Positions 33,634-43,179 of a stretch of DNA of 58,437 nt are shown here, piece by piece. The stretch spans positions 1 to 58,437 of the forward strand of contig JAJRZS010000027.1 of the NCBI GenBank assembly GCA_024275135.1, given 5' to 3'. The notes under the pieces were generated by a model, which was not told the DNA's origin, made no database searches, and was given only the letters and a program-made list of their open reading frames with translations. The DNA comes from Planctomycetota bacterium. Lineage in GTDB: Bacteria; Planctomycetota; UBA1135. How positions within the stretch are numbered: the first letter of the stretch is position 1; the number at the start of each line of letters is the position of its first letter. Position numbers and translations under genes: made by a program.

Positions 33634-35574
33634 ATGTCTCCCCTCCACCTTGCCCAACTGCAGTCGCCTGCCGAACTGAAGGGTCGTTCCATCGAAGAAC
33701 TGGAAGGCTTGTGCGCGGAAATCCGTGCCGCATTGGTGGAGAAAGTGTTACTGACGGGTGGCCATTTGGGCAGCAACCTGGGCGTGGTGGAGCTGACGGT
33801 GGCTTTGCACACGGTGTTTGATTTTCTTTACGATCGTTTGGTTTTTGATGTTAGCCACCAATGCTATCCCCATAAGATGCTTACCGGCCGCCTGCGTGGC
33901 TTTGAAAATTTAAGGCGCACCGGTGGAATGTCGGGCTTTATCAATCGCAAGGAATCTCCTTATGACATGCTAACGGCAGGACATGCCGGCACCGCGATTT
34001 CCTTCGCCGCTGGCTTGGCCGAAGGCTTGAAAGGCGTGGGTGGCGAAGAGCGCGAAGATCCGTGGGCCGTTGCTTTGGTCGGCGATGCTGGTTTTGGTGC
34101 TGGCGTGAGTTTTGAAGGCCTCAACCAAGCAGCCGACAACCACGCGCGGATGTTGGTCATTCTCAACGACAACGAATGGTCCATCGCTCGCTCGGTGGGG
34201 GCATTGGCGCGTTATTTGTCGCGCTTGCGCTCTTCGCGTACCTTGCATCGCGGTTATGAGCGGGTGAAAACTTTGGCCAAGAACCTCCCCGTGGTGGGTG
34301 CGCGGATCGAAGAGTTTGGGGAAGTTTTGCGTCATGTGTTGATTCCGGGCCATGTTTTCGAGGAACTCGGCGTCAACTACATCGGACCTTTGGATGGGCA
34401 TGATCTGGCTGGCTCGATGGAAGCTTTGGAGCGGGCCAAACGCATTCCTGGAGTTACCCTGTTGCATTTTTTGACGGAAAAAGGGCGCGGTTATGCCCCT
34501 GCGGGGGCGGATCCCGAGCGTGCCCATGGCATCAGTCCGCCGGCGTCGAAAGTGCCTGCGCCGAAGATGGCGGCGGCCAAAGCACCGCCGGAGCGAGTCA
34601 AGTTCACTCAAGCTTTTGGGCAAGCCCTGGTTCAGTTAGCGCAGGACGATGCGCGTATCCATGCCATCACTGCGGCCATGCCCTCTGGGACCGGCCTGCA
34701 AGACTTTGCCCAAGAGTTTCCGGCCCGTTTTCACGACACCGGCATTACCGAACAGCATGCCGTTGCTTTGGCGGGTGGTTTGGCCACCAGCGGACAGCGC
34801 CCGGTGGTTGCCATTTACAGCACCTTTTTACAGCGTGGTTTCGACCAGGTTTTCCAAGAGGTGGTGCTGCAGGAAGAAAATGTGGTTTTGTGTTTGGACC
34901 GCGCTGGCTTGGTGGGCCAAGATGGACCAACCCACATGGGGCTTTACGACTTGGCCTACCTGCGAGCTTTGCCCGGCATGGTGTTGGCTTCGCCGCGGGA
35001 TGCCGCCGACCTAAAAGCCATGTTGCAAGCTGCGGTTCAGCATGGGGGTCCTTGGGCCTTGCGTTGGCCGCGTGCAGATGGCCCCAGGGAGGTGGCCAGC
35101 CCATGTTCCTTGCGCCCTGCCTTAGAGCCGGGCACTGCCGAACGTTTGCATCAGGGGCGGGATGGTGTGGTTTTTGCTTTGGGCGCCATGGTGGAGCCGG
35201 TGTTGGAGGCGGCGCAAAGTCTGGCTAAGCTCGGTTTGGAGCTGGAAGTTTGGGACGCACGTTTTTGCAAACCTTTAGACCGCCAGGCTATTTTGGATGC
35301 CGCCGAGCGCTTCTCGTGGCTGGCCACTGTGGAAGAGCATGCTTTGCAGGGGGGCTTTGGCTCGGCTGTGGCCGAATTGCTGGCCGATGCACAGGCTAAT
35401 CAGGGCTTGGCCTCGCCTTGCGTGCTGTCGCGACATGGGGTGCCCGACCGCTTTATTCCCCATATGACCAGTCGCCAAGAACAACTGCAAAGTTGCGGTT
35501 TGGATGCAGCCTCCTTGGCCGCAGTGTGGCGGCATGCTCTACAACCCAAAACTACCCATGAGCCCCATGCGTAA
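33634..35574 (+). CDS. dxs: 1-deoxy-D-xylulose-5-phosphate synthase
   Basis: A 646-residue thiamine-diphosphate enzyme that joins pyruvate and glyceraldehyde 3-phosphate in the first MEP step. Family blocks are 'GHLGSNLGVVELTVALH', 'FDVSHQCYPHKMLTGR', 'VGDAGFGAGVSFEGLNQA', 'LNDNEWSIARSVGALARYL', 'FHDTGITEQHAVALAGGLA' and 'LCLDRAGLVGQDGPTHMGLYD'. The TPP motif reads GDA rather than the usual GDG, and 'VSHQ' replaces 'VGHQ'; I associate these variants with planctomycete-like Dxs proteins. Residues 290-325 form an Ala/Lys/Pro-rich linker. TAGAAT at 33607-33612 is a possible -10. Its end overlaps nadK. Confidence 0.94.
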   Translation: MSPLHLAQLQSPAELKGRSIEELEGLCAEIRAALVEKVLLTGGHLGSNLGVVELTVALHTVFDFLYDRLVFDVSHQCYPHKMLTGRLRGFENLRRTGGMSGFINRKESPYDMLTAGHAGTAISFAAGLAEGLKGVGGEEREDPWAVALVGDAGFGAGVSFEGLNQAADNHARMLVILNDNEWSIARSVGALARYLSRLRSSRTLHRGYERVKTLAKNLPVVGARIEEFGEVLRHVLIPGHVFEELGVNYIGPLDGHDLAGSMEALERAKRIPGVTLLHFLTEKGRGYAPAGADPERAHGISPPASKVPAPKMAAAKAPPERVKFTQAFGQALVQLAQDDARIHAITAAMPSGTGLQDFAQEFPARFHDTGITEQHAVALAGGLATSGQRPVVAIYSTFLQRGFDQVFQEVVLQEENVVLCLDRAGLVGQDGPTHMGLYDLAYLRALPGMVLASPRDAADLKAMLQAAVQHGGPWALRWPRADGPREVASPCSLRPALEPGTAERLHQGRDGVVFALGAMVEPVLEAAQSLAKLGLELEVWDARFCKPLDRQAILDAAERFSWLATVEEHALQGGFGSAVAELLADAQANQGLASPCVLSRHGVPDRFIPHMTSRQEQLQSCGLDAASLAAVWRHALQPKTTHEPHA

Positions 35575-36445
35575 AAACTCGGGGCCCTGGGGCCCAGTCA
35601 TGCCGCAAAGGCGTTTGCCCCGGGTCTTGGTCTTGGCCGACCCAGGCAAGGAAGCTGTGCACCAGTTGATTCAGCGTCTTCAAGATTACTTGAAGGATAA
35701 AGCTGCGGTGGTAGAGGTGGATTTAGCTATGGGTTATGCGCCCATCGATTCCAAACCCGATTTGGTGATTACATTGGGTGGGGATGGCATGATTTTGGCC
35801 GCATCTCATCGCATTGGCCGCCGCCGCGTACCAGTGATGGGGGTGAACCTGGGGCGGGTCGGTTTTTTGGCTGGGGTCACTGCCGAGCGTATGGAGGCGG
35901 TGTTGGCTCTGGTGTTGGCGGGTAAAGCGCGCATCGAAGATCGCGCCATGATGACTTTCCAGGTTAAGCGCAAGAATGAAGTGGTGCTTGATTCGCATGT
36001 GCTGAATGAAATCGTGGTGAGCCGTCGGCCCGATCGCACCATGATCACTGTGGACTTCATCGACGAGCGCCGCCCCATCTGTACCTATCGCGGCGATGGG
36101 GTAATCGTGTCCACGGCCACCGGCTCCACGGCCTACAATCTTTCTGCAGGTGGCCCTATCTTGGTGCCTACTTTGGAGGCTCTGGTCGTCCAACCTTTGG
36201 CACCGCATATGTTGGCGATGCGCCCTTTAGTCATGCGCAACGACCGCCACTTCACCTTGCATGTGCGGGATGCTGGCCAGCTGACTTGTGACGGTTATTT
36301 GGAAGGAAAATTGAAAGCCGGCGACAAAGTGAAGATTGGTCCTAGCCGACGTCGGCTGAGTTTGGCGGTGGATCCTGATACTCGTTTCTATCACCGCTTG
36401 CGTTCAAAATTATTGTGGGGGGAAACCCCGGGGCCTGGCTGTTAG
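35558..36445 (+). CDS. nadK: NAD kinase
   Basis: About 295 residues from ATG 35558. It phosphorylates NAD to NADP. Key motifs are 'VITLGGDGMILAASHRI' (GGDG phosphate-binding loop), 'GVNLGRVGFLAG', 'LNEIVVSRRPDRTMITV', 'GDGVIVSTATGSTAYNLSAGGPI' and 'TCDGYLEGKLKAGDKVKI'. Homology begins near residue 15, so ATG 35567 or ATG 35600 could also be the start. It overlaps dxs by 17 nt, consistent with coupling of NADPH supply to isoprenoid synthesis. Confidence 0.92.
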   Translation: MSPMRKNSGPWGPVMPQRRLPRVLVLADPGKEAVHQLIQRLQDYLKDKAAVVEVDLAMGYAPIDSKPDLVITLGGDGMILAASHRIGRRRVPVMGVNLGRVGFLAGVTAERMEAVLALVLAGKARIEDRAMMTFQVKRKNEVVLDSHVLNEIVVSRRPDRTMITVDFIDERRPICTYRGDGVIVSTATGSTAYNLSAGGPILVPTLEALVVQPLAPHMLAMRPLVMRNDRHFTLHVRDAGQLTCDGYLEGKLKAGDKVKIGPSRRRLSLAVDPDTRFYHRLRSKLLWGETPGPGC

Positions 36446-36448
36446 TCG

Positions 36449-38464
36449 ATGAGGCTCCGGTATCGCCCCGAGATTGACGGATTACGGGCCGTCGCCGTCT
36501 TGGGAGTGGTCCTTTTCCATGCAGGTTTGGGGCTTCCCGGCGGCTATGTGGGGGTGGATGTTTTTTTCGTGATTTCTGGTTTTCTGATTACCGGAATTCT
36601 GCTGCGTGATTTACAGCAAAATACTTTTTCGCTCACCCAGTTTTGGCAACGTCGGATTCGGAGGATATTGCCGGCCGTCAGCGTGATGGTGTGCCTGGTG
36701 TTGGTTGCTGGTTATTTTTTGCTTGATCCCTACTCCTTGGTGCATTTGGCGCGCTCGGGGCAAGCGCAGAGTTTGTTGTGGGCCAATGTTTTTTTCGAGC
36801 AGGAAACTGGATATTTTGCCACTGCTTCCGAATACAAACCGCTTTTGCATACTTGGACCTTGGCTTTGGAAGAGCAGTTTTATCTATGCTTCCCAATCTT
36901 GTTGATGCTACTGTATCGCTTGAATCGGCGACTGGCGCATTCCATTCTTGCCTTGGCCGCCTTCCTGTCCTTGGCTTTTTGTATTTTGTGGACTCCCCGG
37001 TACCCGGATTTCAGCTTTTATTTGTTGCCGACCCGCGCCTGGGAGTTGGCCTTAGGTGGTATGTTGGCGATGGCACCAAATCTGGCACCACGTTCCAGAT
37101 GGGGAGCCGAGCTTGTTAGCTGGCTTGGGCTGGGCTTGTTGTTGCTGTCCTTTGGGTGGCTTGACGCCCATTCCAGTTTCCCTGGCTACCACGCTTTGTT
37201 GCCGGTTTTGGCCACGGTTTTCCTGATTGCGGCGCACACCCATGTCCGCCCTAGCTTGCAGAAAATTTTGGCTTGCCCAGCTTTGGTCGGTGTGGGGTTG
37301 ATTTCCTATTCCCTCTATTTGTGGCATTGGCCCTTGTTTGCTTTTGCTCGGCATTGGGTTTTTGAGCCTTCCCTGGAGTTGCGTCTGACCTTGCTTGCTG
37401 CGGCCTTTGCCTTGGCATACGCATCCTGGCGTTGGGTGGAAAACCCTTTGCGGCGCGGACAACGGCTCAGGAAAAAGCCCATCAGTTTTTTGTTTGCGGG
37501 GATTTCTGTAATTTCTCTCTATGGCATGGCCGCCATCGTCGTGCAGCAGCAGGGATGGCGTTCCCGTTTTTCGAGTGCGGAGTTGCGCATGGCGGAAGAT
37601 ATCTTCTGGCGCGGCAGTCGTTTTCAATTTGGGGAGGATGGGGCTGTGGCCATTGGTCAAGAAGGGGCGCCCGAAGAGGGAGTGGACTTTGTGCTGTGGG
37701 GAGATAGCCATGCCATGGCTTTAGCCCAGCAAGCTGATGAAAAAGCTAAGAAATTTCATCTTCGCGGCAAAGTCTTTGCCCGCCCTCAGTGGATTCCAGT
37801 TCCTGGATTATGGCGATCCTCGGCGACCCAGGAGCAACAACAGGCACAGCTTGCTTTCAATCAAATGGTGTTGGATTGGGTGTTGGAGCACCAAGTCCCC
37901 AACTTAATTTTGGCTAGTCGTTGGTCCGTGCATGGCTGTGGGCGGAATGACTTAGAGCAAAGTATGGGCTTGGCCCTGGAAGAATCTTTGGTGACGGACG
38001 GAATTGCTACTGCCGAACCGTGGGGGCCGCTGCAAGCGCAAGCTGCTCTGCGCAGACAACTCGAGAATATGTTGCTGCAGTTGGAGGCGGCTGGTGTGCA
38101 AGTTTGGTTGTTGGAACAAGTTCCTGAATCGGATGTGGTCGAGCCTGCGCGCCGCTTTTATTTGCATCACCGTCATCCCGCGCCCAATCCATTGCCCCTG
38201 CATGGCGCCAGCTTGCAGGAGCATCAGCAGCGCCAAGGCCTGATGCATACCCTCTTTGCCAAACTCTCCTTTCCAAACTTACAGGTGCTGGATCCGGCGC
38301 CGGCTTTTTTCCGACATGGACGCACTCATTTAGAACTTTACGCCGACCGCGCTTATTACAAAGACGACGACCATCTCACTCGCTTTGGTGCCGAGCACTT
38401 TGTTGGTCCTTTGTGGGGGCGCATCATGCGTACGATGGCACGGCAACAAAGACAGCGCCGATAG
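36449..38464 (+). CDS. OafA/YrhL-type acyltransferase with SGNH domain
   Basis: A 671-residue protein. The N-terminal acyltransferase-3 domain has about ten membrane helices and the family opening 'YRPEIDGLRAVAVLGVVLFHAG', followed by 'GYVGVDVFFVISGFLITGILLRDL', 'FWQRRIRRILPA' and 'LHTWTLALEEQFYL'. The C-terminal periplasmic domain begins 'FVLWGDSHAMALA' (SGNH block I Asp-Ser) and ends near 'DDDHLTRFGAEHF' (catalytic Asp/His block). Such proteins O-acetylate LPS O-antigen or other surface glycans. It begins 3 nt after nadK and may share its transcript. Confidence 0.92.
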   Translation: MRLRYRPEIDGLRAVAVLGVVLFHAGLGLPGGYVGVDVFFVISGFLITGILLRDLQQNTFSLTQFWQRRIRRILPAVSVMVCLVLVAGYFLLDPYSLVHLARSGQAQSLLWANVFFEQETGYFATASEYKPLLHTWTLALEEQFYLCFPILLMLLYRLNRRLAHSILALAAFLSLAFCILWTPRYPDFSFYLLPTRAWELALGGMLAMAPNLAPRSRWGAELVSWLGLGLLLLSFGWLDAHSSFPGYHALLPVLATVFLIAAHTHVRPSLQKILACPALVGVGLISYSLYLWHWPLFAFARHWVFEPSLELRLTLLAAAFALAYASWRWVENPLRRGQRLRKKPISFLFAGISVISLYGMAAIVVQQQGWRSRFSSAELRMAEDIFWRGSRFQFGEDGAVAIGQEGAPEEGVDFVLWGDSHAMALAQQADEKAKKFHLRGKVFARPQWIPVPGLWRSSATQEQQQAQLAFNQMVLDWVLEHQVPNLILASRWSVHGCGRNDLEQSMGLALEESLVTDGIATAEPWGPLQAQAALRRQLENMLLQLEAAGVQVWLLEQVPESDVVEPARRFYLHHRHPAPNPLPLHGASLQEHQQRQGLMHTLFAKLSFPNLQVLDPAPAFFRHGRTHLELYADRAYYKDDDHLTRFGAEHFVGPLWGRIMRTMARQQRQRR

Positions 38465-38469
38465 CGGGA

Positions 38470-39771
38470 TTAACCGTAAATGCAGCGTAGTTGGTCGAAG
38501 TAAGAAACGCGGTCGACGCCGAGCATGCAAGTGGCTAAACGTAAGCTGACTTTGTGTTCGCCCGAGGCGGCGCGCGCGCGGTCGTAGGCTTCTAGCACCA
38601 TCCGATCCAAGCGCTCTTCCACTTCTTCTTGGCTCCACTTGTAGCCCATGCGGTTTTGCACCCATTCGAAGTAAGCGATAATGACGGAGCCGGCATTGCC
38701 CAACAAATCGGGTACCACAGGAATCCCGCGTTCACTCAAAATCTTTTCCGCACGTCCTGTGGTGGGGCCGTTGGCGGCTTCGACCATCAACTTGGCTTGC
38801 ACTTGGGGTGCATTGCAAGCGGTAATTTGATTGGAGGCAGCGGCGGGGATGAGCACATCGCAAGGTAGTGCAAGTAGTTCTTCATTGCTGATGGCGTCGC
38901 CACCATCGAAGCCCTGCACCACTCCAGTGCTTTGGCGATGCCGAAGTAGAGCTTCGATGTCGAGACCATCCGGGCGGTAAACGGCGCCGCTGACATCGCC
39001 CATGGCGAGGATTTGATGACCATAAGCGGAGAGTTGGCGCGCAACTTGAGCGGCGACAATGCCTGCGCCCTGAATCACCACCTGGGCTTTGGAGGTGAAG
39101 CCCATGTCGGCTAAACGTTTTTCCATCAACACGCAAACGCCGCGGCCAATGGCGCGCTCGCGTCCCAGAGTGCCGCCCAAGCCTTCGGGTTTGCCGACGA
39201 CGACGGCATTTTCGGTATGACGGGTATGCATGGAGTAGGTGTCCATGCACCAAGCCATGATTTGCTCGTGGCTGCGTAAATCGGGAGCGAGGATGTCGCG
39301 TTCCGGACCGAGGAAATCCAACAACCCAGCTGTGTAGCGGCGGACAACTTTTTCGGTGACGGCAGCAGGATGTTTGCGGGGGTCGAAGTTGACACCGCCC
39401 ATAGAACCACCAAAGGGGACGCCAAGCGCGGCGCATTTCCAGGTGGTCCAGGCGGCAAGGGCGCGGAGTTCGTCGCGTTTGAGCTCGGCGTCAAGGCGGA
39501 GGCCGCCTAGGCAAGGACCGAGAGACAAATTGTGGCGAATGCGGTAGCCGTTGTAGACATGAATTTCACCATGCTCGTCGGCTACGGGGATGGCGAATTT
39601 GAATTCGCGATCCGGCCGCCGCAACACCACATAAAGGTCGGGATCAAGGCCGAGGATTTGCGCGGCTTCATCGAAGCGCTCCATCATGGAGCGGAAGGGG
39701 CTTTCCTCGGTGAGCTCGGGAGACGGAGCCTGGGGCTCATCCACGGGATGGACAGTGTTGGAATCAGGCAT
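38470..39771 (-). CDS. Glutamate dehydrogenase paralogue lacking two active-site lysines (probable regulatory subunit)
   Basis: 433 residues with the full Glu/Leu/Phe/Val dehydrogenase layout: substrate domain (about 30-215) and Rossmann domain ('[17 protein letters not shown]'). Compared with its neighbour, two lysines are gone. 'GPAKGG' is 'GPCLGG' (Leu88 for Lys79), and 'GGGKGG' is 'GGSMGG' (Met124 for Lys115, the catalytic lysine). Lys112 and Asp164 are kept. Catalysis is therefore unlikely. A catalytically poor GDH subunit encoded beside a good one is known in Thermus thermophilus (GdhA/GdhB), where the hetero-oligomer is allosterically regulated. The start overlaps the neighbour's stop by 8 nt, indicating coupling. 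Confidence 0.9.
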   Translation of the reverse strand: MPDSNTVHPVDEPQAPSPELTEESPFRSMMERFDEAAQILGLDPDLYVVLRRPDREFKFAIPVADEHGEIHVYNGYRIRHNLSLGPCLGGLRLDAELKRDELRALAAWTTWKCAALGVPFGGSMGGVNFDPRKHPAAVTEKVVRRYTAGLLDFLGPERDILAPDLRSHEQIMAWCMDTYSMHTRHTENAVVVGKPEGLGGTLGRERAIGRGVCVLMEKRLADMGFTSKAQVVIQGAGIVAAQVARQLSAYGHQILAMGDVSGAVYRPDGLDIEALLRHRQSTGVVQGFDGGDAISNEELLALPCDVLIPAAASNQITACNAPQVQAKLMVEAANGPTTGRAEKILSERGIPVVPDLLGNAGSVIIAYFEWVQNRMGYKWSQEEVEERLDRMVLEAYDRARAASGEHKVSLRLATCMLGVDRVSYFDQLRCIYG

Positions 39772-41041
39772 AGATTCCTCTCATGTTGAGACAGTAGGCC
39801 ACGCGTTCGACGGCCGTGCAGTAAGCGCCAATGCGGGCACTGGTTTTGTATTTTTGGGCGGCTTTGACGACGTCGGCAAAGGAATCCACCATGATGCGTT
39901 CCATGCGATCGAACACCACTTGTTCTTCCCAAAAGTAGCCCATGCGATCTTGTACCCACTCGAAGTAGGAGACGGTGACCCCACCAGCATTGGCGAGGAT
40001 GTCGGGAGCGACAAATAGGCCGCGTTCTTCCAAAATGGCATCGGCGGCAGCGGACGTAGGACCATTCGCGCCTTCCACAATGACCTTGGCCTGAATGGCG
40101 TGGGCATTTTGCGAAGTGATTTGGTTTTCAGTGGCGGCGGGCACCAACACATCGCAAGGGAGGGTGAGCAACTGGGAGTTGTCGATGCGCTCGGCACCGG
40201 GAAAACCTTCCAAGGTGCGTTTTTCTTGCAGCCATTCCAAAACGGCGGGCATATCCAAACCGTTTTCATTATGGATGGCGCCATACATATCCGAAATGGC
40301 GATGATTTGGTGCCCCATTTCATGCAGGAACAAGGCCCCGAGGCCACCCACATTGCCGGAACCCTGAACGACCACCTTGCAGCCGGTTTCGGGCAACCCA
40401 AGATGTTTGAGCGATTCGCGGACGGTGAAGGCAACGCCAAGACCTGTGGCTTCGCGTCGGCCTTTGGAGCCGCCGAGACCGATGGGCTTGCCGGTGACGA
40501 TGGCGCAGGTGGTGGCGCGGGTATGCATGGAGTAGGTGTCCATCAACCAGGCCATGGTTTGCTCGCCGGTGTTCATATCGGGAGCAGGCACATCGCGCTC
40601 CGGGCCGATGATGTCGAGTAGGTTGGCTGTGTAGCGGCGGGTGAGGCGTTCCAGCTCGCCATGGGACATGCGCCGTGGATCGCAGATGATGCCGCCTTTG
40701 CCGCCACCGAAGGGGACGTTGACCACCGCGCATTTCCACGTCATCCAGGCGGAAAGCGCGCGCACTTCGTCCAGGCTCACCTCCGGGGAATAGCGGATGC
40801 CTCCTTTGGCGGGGCCGCGGGCGATGGAATGCTGCACCCGGTAGCCAGTAAAGACGCGGGTCGAGCCATCGTCCATTTTGACGGGCACGGCCACAGTCAA
40901 CTCCTGGTAGGGAGTGGAAAGGATGCGGTAAATGCCAGGATCGAGGTTGATGAGATCCGCAGCCTTGTCCAAACGCTTTTGCGCCTGGACGAAGGGGTTG
41001 GACTCGGACCCAGCGGGTTCGGCGGTCACAGATTCGGCCAT
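39764..41041 (-). CDS. gdhA: Glutamate dehydrogenase (catalytic)
   Basis: 425 residues. It converts glutamate to 2-oxoglutarate and ammonia with NAD(P). Active-site residues match the standard spacing: Lys79 ('GPAKGGIRY'), Lys103 ('[13 protein letters not shown]'), Lys115 ('GGGKGGI') and Asp155 ('[14 protein letters not shown]'), corresponding to K89/K113/K125/D165 of clostridial GDH. The Rossmann motif is '[11 protein letters not shown]'. ATG 41041 is chosen, as the open frame further up has no homology. It is the first gene of a two-gene unit, with an inverted repeat and a possible -10 (TATTCT on the minus strand, 41090-41095) upstream. Confidence 0.93.
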   Translation of the reverse strand: MAESVTAEPAGSESNPFVQAQKRLDKAADLINLDPGIYRILSTPYQELTVAVPVKMDDGSTRVFTGYRVQHSIARGPAKGGIRYSPEVSLDEVRALSAWMTWKCAVVNVPFGGGKGGIICDPRRMSHGELERLTRRYTANLLDIIGPERDVPAPDMNTGEQTMAWLMDTYSMHTRATTCAIVTGKPIGLGGSKGRREATGLGVAFTVRESLKHLGLPETGCKVVVQGSGNVGGLGALFLHEMGHQIIAISDMYGAIHNENGLDMPAVLEWLQEKRTLEGFPGAERIDNSQLLTLPCDVLVPAATENQITSQNAHAIQAKVIVEGANGPTSAAADAILEERGLFVAPDILANAGGVTVSYFEWVQDRMGYFWEEQVVFDRMERIMVDSFADVVKAAQKYKTSARIGAYCTAVERVAYCLNMRGIYA

Positions 41042-41128
41042 GAGTTGGGGCCTGGGAGAAAGGGGGGAGCTGGGCTCCGGAGTTGGCAAAGAATATCCCA
41101 ACTTTTAGGGAAACGGGAGACGGAATCC

Positions 41129-41155
41129 AAAAGTTAGAGCCAATCTCTAAACTTT
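41129..41155 (-). promoter_or_regulatory. Imperfect inverted repeat, candidate operator for the gdh pair
   Basis: AAAAGTTAGAG (41129-41139) and CTCTAAACTTT (41145-41155) form an 11-bp inverted repeat with 9 matches. A further half-site, AACTTTT, lies at 41100-41106. The repeat lies upstream of the candidate -10 for the minus-strand gdh genes and also 37 nt before the divergent LPS kinase gene, so either or both could be regulated. Confidence 0.4.
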
Positions 41156-41191
41156 CTTGCCCCCGGGGGGGCGCAGGTCGAAGATGAGGCC

Positions 41192-42046
41192 ATGACCGAG
41201 CTGCGGGACGACCGCATGTACCGGCCGAAGGGTCGGCCCACTACCACATTGGACCAGGGGCGCATCCTAGCGGCCATGGAGGATGTGCATCTGTTGGCCG
41301 CCCTTGGCCTGGATACTTTGGCTGGCGCCATGGCCTTTCAACAGGGGAAGGTGGTCCGCGATGCTGGGCCGCGCAAAACCTATCGCGTGGAAACTGAGGA
41401 GGGCATCTTGTTCGTCAAAATCCATCGCGACATTCCTTATTGGAGGCGGTGGAACATTTTTGGTCGCGGCTCCTCCAGCCCTGCTCATATCGAGTGGGAT
41501 GCCATCAGCATGATGCGCAAAACCGGCTTTGATGTGCCCGAGCCGGTTGCCTTTGGTGAAGATATTAGCCTTTTTGGTTGTCCGCGCCGCTCCTTCATCA
41601 TCACCCGTGAGGTGGAAGGCCCCCAACTCGACCATTTGTTGGCCAAAGGCTTTCCCAACCCTTTGGGTTTGTCGGAGCGCCAAGCGCGCAATCAAGTGTT
41701 GCGGGATGTGGCGGGCATGGTGCGCCGCTTTCACTCCACCGGCTTTTATCACAAAGATTTGTACTGCTGTCATTTGATTGTGACCAAGGACCCACGCTGG
41801 GGGCGTCCTTTCTTCATCGACCTAGAGAGAGTGGATCGGGATTTTCCACCGCACCGTCGGTGGTTGGTGAAAGATTTGGCGGCTTTGCATTACTCGGCGC
41901 CAGCTACCGTAACCCGAGCCGACCGCTTGCGTTTTTTGCTGTGGTATATGTCGAAGACGCGGGTGGATGCGCATACCAAGCGTTGTGTGCTGGATATTGT
42001 GGAGAAAGCGCGCAAGATTGCGTCGCATGTGCCCAAGTTTGGATGA
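41192..42046 (+). CDS. Lipopolysaccharide kinase, WaaP/Kdo kinase family
   Basis: A 284-residue protein-kinase-like fold. Recognisable elements are 'RKTYRVETEEGILFVKIHRD' (Lys of the nucleotide site), 'SFIITREVEG' (hinge), 'HSTGFYHKDLYCCHLIV' (catalytic loop HKDLY...H, typical of WaaP 'HRDLYLCHF') and 'FFIDLERVDRD' (metal-binding D). WaaP-type kinases phosphorylate inner-core heptose or Kdo and stabilise the outer membrane. Starts at 41216 or 41276 are alternatives. It overlaps the glycosyltransferase gene by ATGA, which fits core LPS assembly. Confidence 0.88.
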   Translation: MTELRDDRMYRPKGRPTTTLDQGRILAAMEDVHLLAALGLDTLAGAMAFQQGKVVRDAGPRKTYRVETEEGILFVKIHRDIPYWRRWNIFGRGSSSPAHIEWDAISMMRKTGFDVPEPVAFGEDISLFGCPRRSFIITREVEGPQLDHLLAKGFPNPLGLSERQARNQVLRDVAGMVRRFHSTGFYHKDLYCCHLIVTKDPRWGRPFFIDLERVDRDFPPHRRWLVKDLAALHYSAPATVTRADRLRFLLWYMSKTRVDAHTKRCVLDIVEKARKIASHVPKFG

Positions 42047-43140
42047 GAATTGCCGTTTTATTGGACCGTTGGCATGCGGGTGGCGGTGGGCTGGAACAAT
42101 ACCTGCAGTCGGTACTGCCAGCTTTGGTGCAAGCCGATCATGGGGTGTTGCTCATTGCGCGCGGGGCCAGCCGGGGGACACCATTGGGCGTTTCGGCCAA
42201 GGATTTGCATAAAGGAAGGTTTTTGCCCCGACCTTGGGCGGATTACCAAGAGGCCGAGGAAGCGGTGGCGATGGCGCGTTGCTGGGCTGCCGATGTCTGT
42301 TGGGGGTTGCGCTCGATTCCTTGTCCCGGAAGTGTGTGGACACCGATGGGGGGAAGTGCTCTACATTTGCAAACGGCACGGGGTAAAAAAATCAGTCGCC
42401 GGACGCGCGCTCTCTTGCGCATGGAAGAGCAAACTTTGGCCGACGCCCATTTGGTGTTGCCGATGTCGCCCTTGGTGAGCGCGCAGATGAAAGAGCGAGC
42501 ACCCACAAAGAAGCAAGTCTTGTTGCCTTTACCCTTGTTGCGGGCGCCGGCTGCTGCTCCCAAAGAAAAGGACCAGCGGCCGGGTAGTCTGGCTCGGCCT
42601 TTGCGCGTGGTGTTTTGTGGCCGCGACCCATGGCGTCATGGGGCTGCCGAGGCTGTGGCTTGGTTTCGTTGCCTGCGTCGAGCTGGGGTGCACGCGGAGT
42701 TGGATCTATGGTCGAAAACCCAAGCCCATAGTGAGCGAGTGTTGAAGAAGAAGGCGTCGGCTTTGTTGGCGGAAGGTGTGCGCTTGCGAGATTGGGATGG
42801 CCAATTTTTTGCCAGCCTAGGGCAGGCGGATTTACTCTTTCACCCCACCCTTTACGATTCTTTTAGCTTGGTTTGTTTGGAAGCGGCGGCGGCCGGGGTG
42901 CCAGTTGTGACCACCGAGTCGGCTGGAGTGGCGCCGATGTTGCCGGCGGAATTATGTGCAACCGCGCCCCGCAGGGAAGCTGAGGTGGCGGCGGCGGTGA
43001 GCCAGAAATTGGTGGAAAGTTGGCAACTCCTCTCCTCGGCACGCAAGCAGGCACTGTGCCAACAAGTGCAGGCGGAGTTTGCCTTTGCCAGCCATCTGGT
43101 GAAGCTCGAAACCCTGTTGCAGCAGGTTGTCGCTGTTTAA
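42043..43140 (+). CDS. GT4-family glycosyltransferase, probable LPS core enzyme
   Basis: A 365-residue GT-B fold enzyme. The N-terminal half opens 'RIAVLLDRWHAGGGGLEQYLQSV', with the Gly-rich loop typical of nucleotide-sugar-dependent family 4 transferases. The C-terminal domain has 'LRVVFCGRDPWRHGAAEAV' and the donor-binding motif 'YDSFSLVCLEAAAAGVPVVTT' (EX7E-like region). The protein is cytoplasmic and peripheral to the membrane. The open frame further up lies inside the kinase gene, and ATG 42043 gives the true N-terminus. Pairing with a WaaP-type kinase suggests core-oligosaccharide synthesis. Confidence 0.88.
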   Translation: MRIAVLLDRWHAGGGGLEQYLQSVLPALVQADHGVLLIARGASRGTPLGVSAKDLHKGRFLPRPWADYQEAEEAVAMARCWAADVCWGLRSIPCPGSVWTPMGGSALHLQTARGKKISRRTRALLRMEEQTLADAHLVLPMSPLVSAQMKERAPTKKQVLLPLPLLRAPAAAPKEKDQRPGSLARPLRVVFCGRDPWRHGAAEAVAWFRCLRRAGVHAELDLWSKTQAHSERVLKKKASALLAEGVRLRDWDGQFFASLGQADLLFHPTLYDSFSLVCLEAAAAGVPVVTTESAGVAPMLPAELCATAPRREAEVAAAVSQKLVESWQLLSSARKQALCQQVQAEFAFASHLVKLETLLQQVVAV

Positions 43141-43179
43141 CCTGCGATTGGGCAGCGGGGATGTCAGAATGAATAGGCT

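Noticed and set aside
33634..35574. Dxs inactivated because the TPP motif reads GDA
   Set aside because: All other catalytic and cofactor blocks are intact, and this variant appears to be a lineage feature rather than a lesion.
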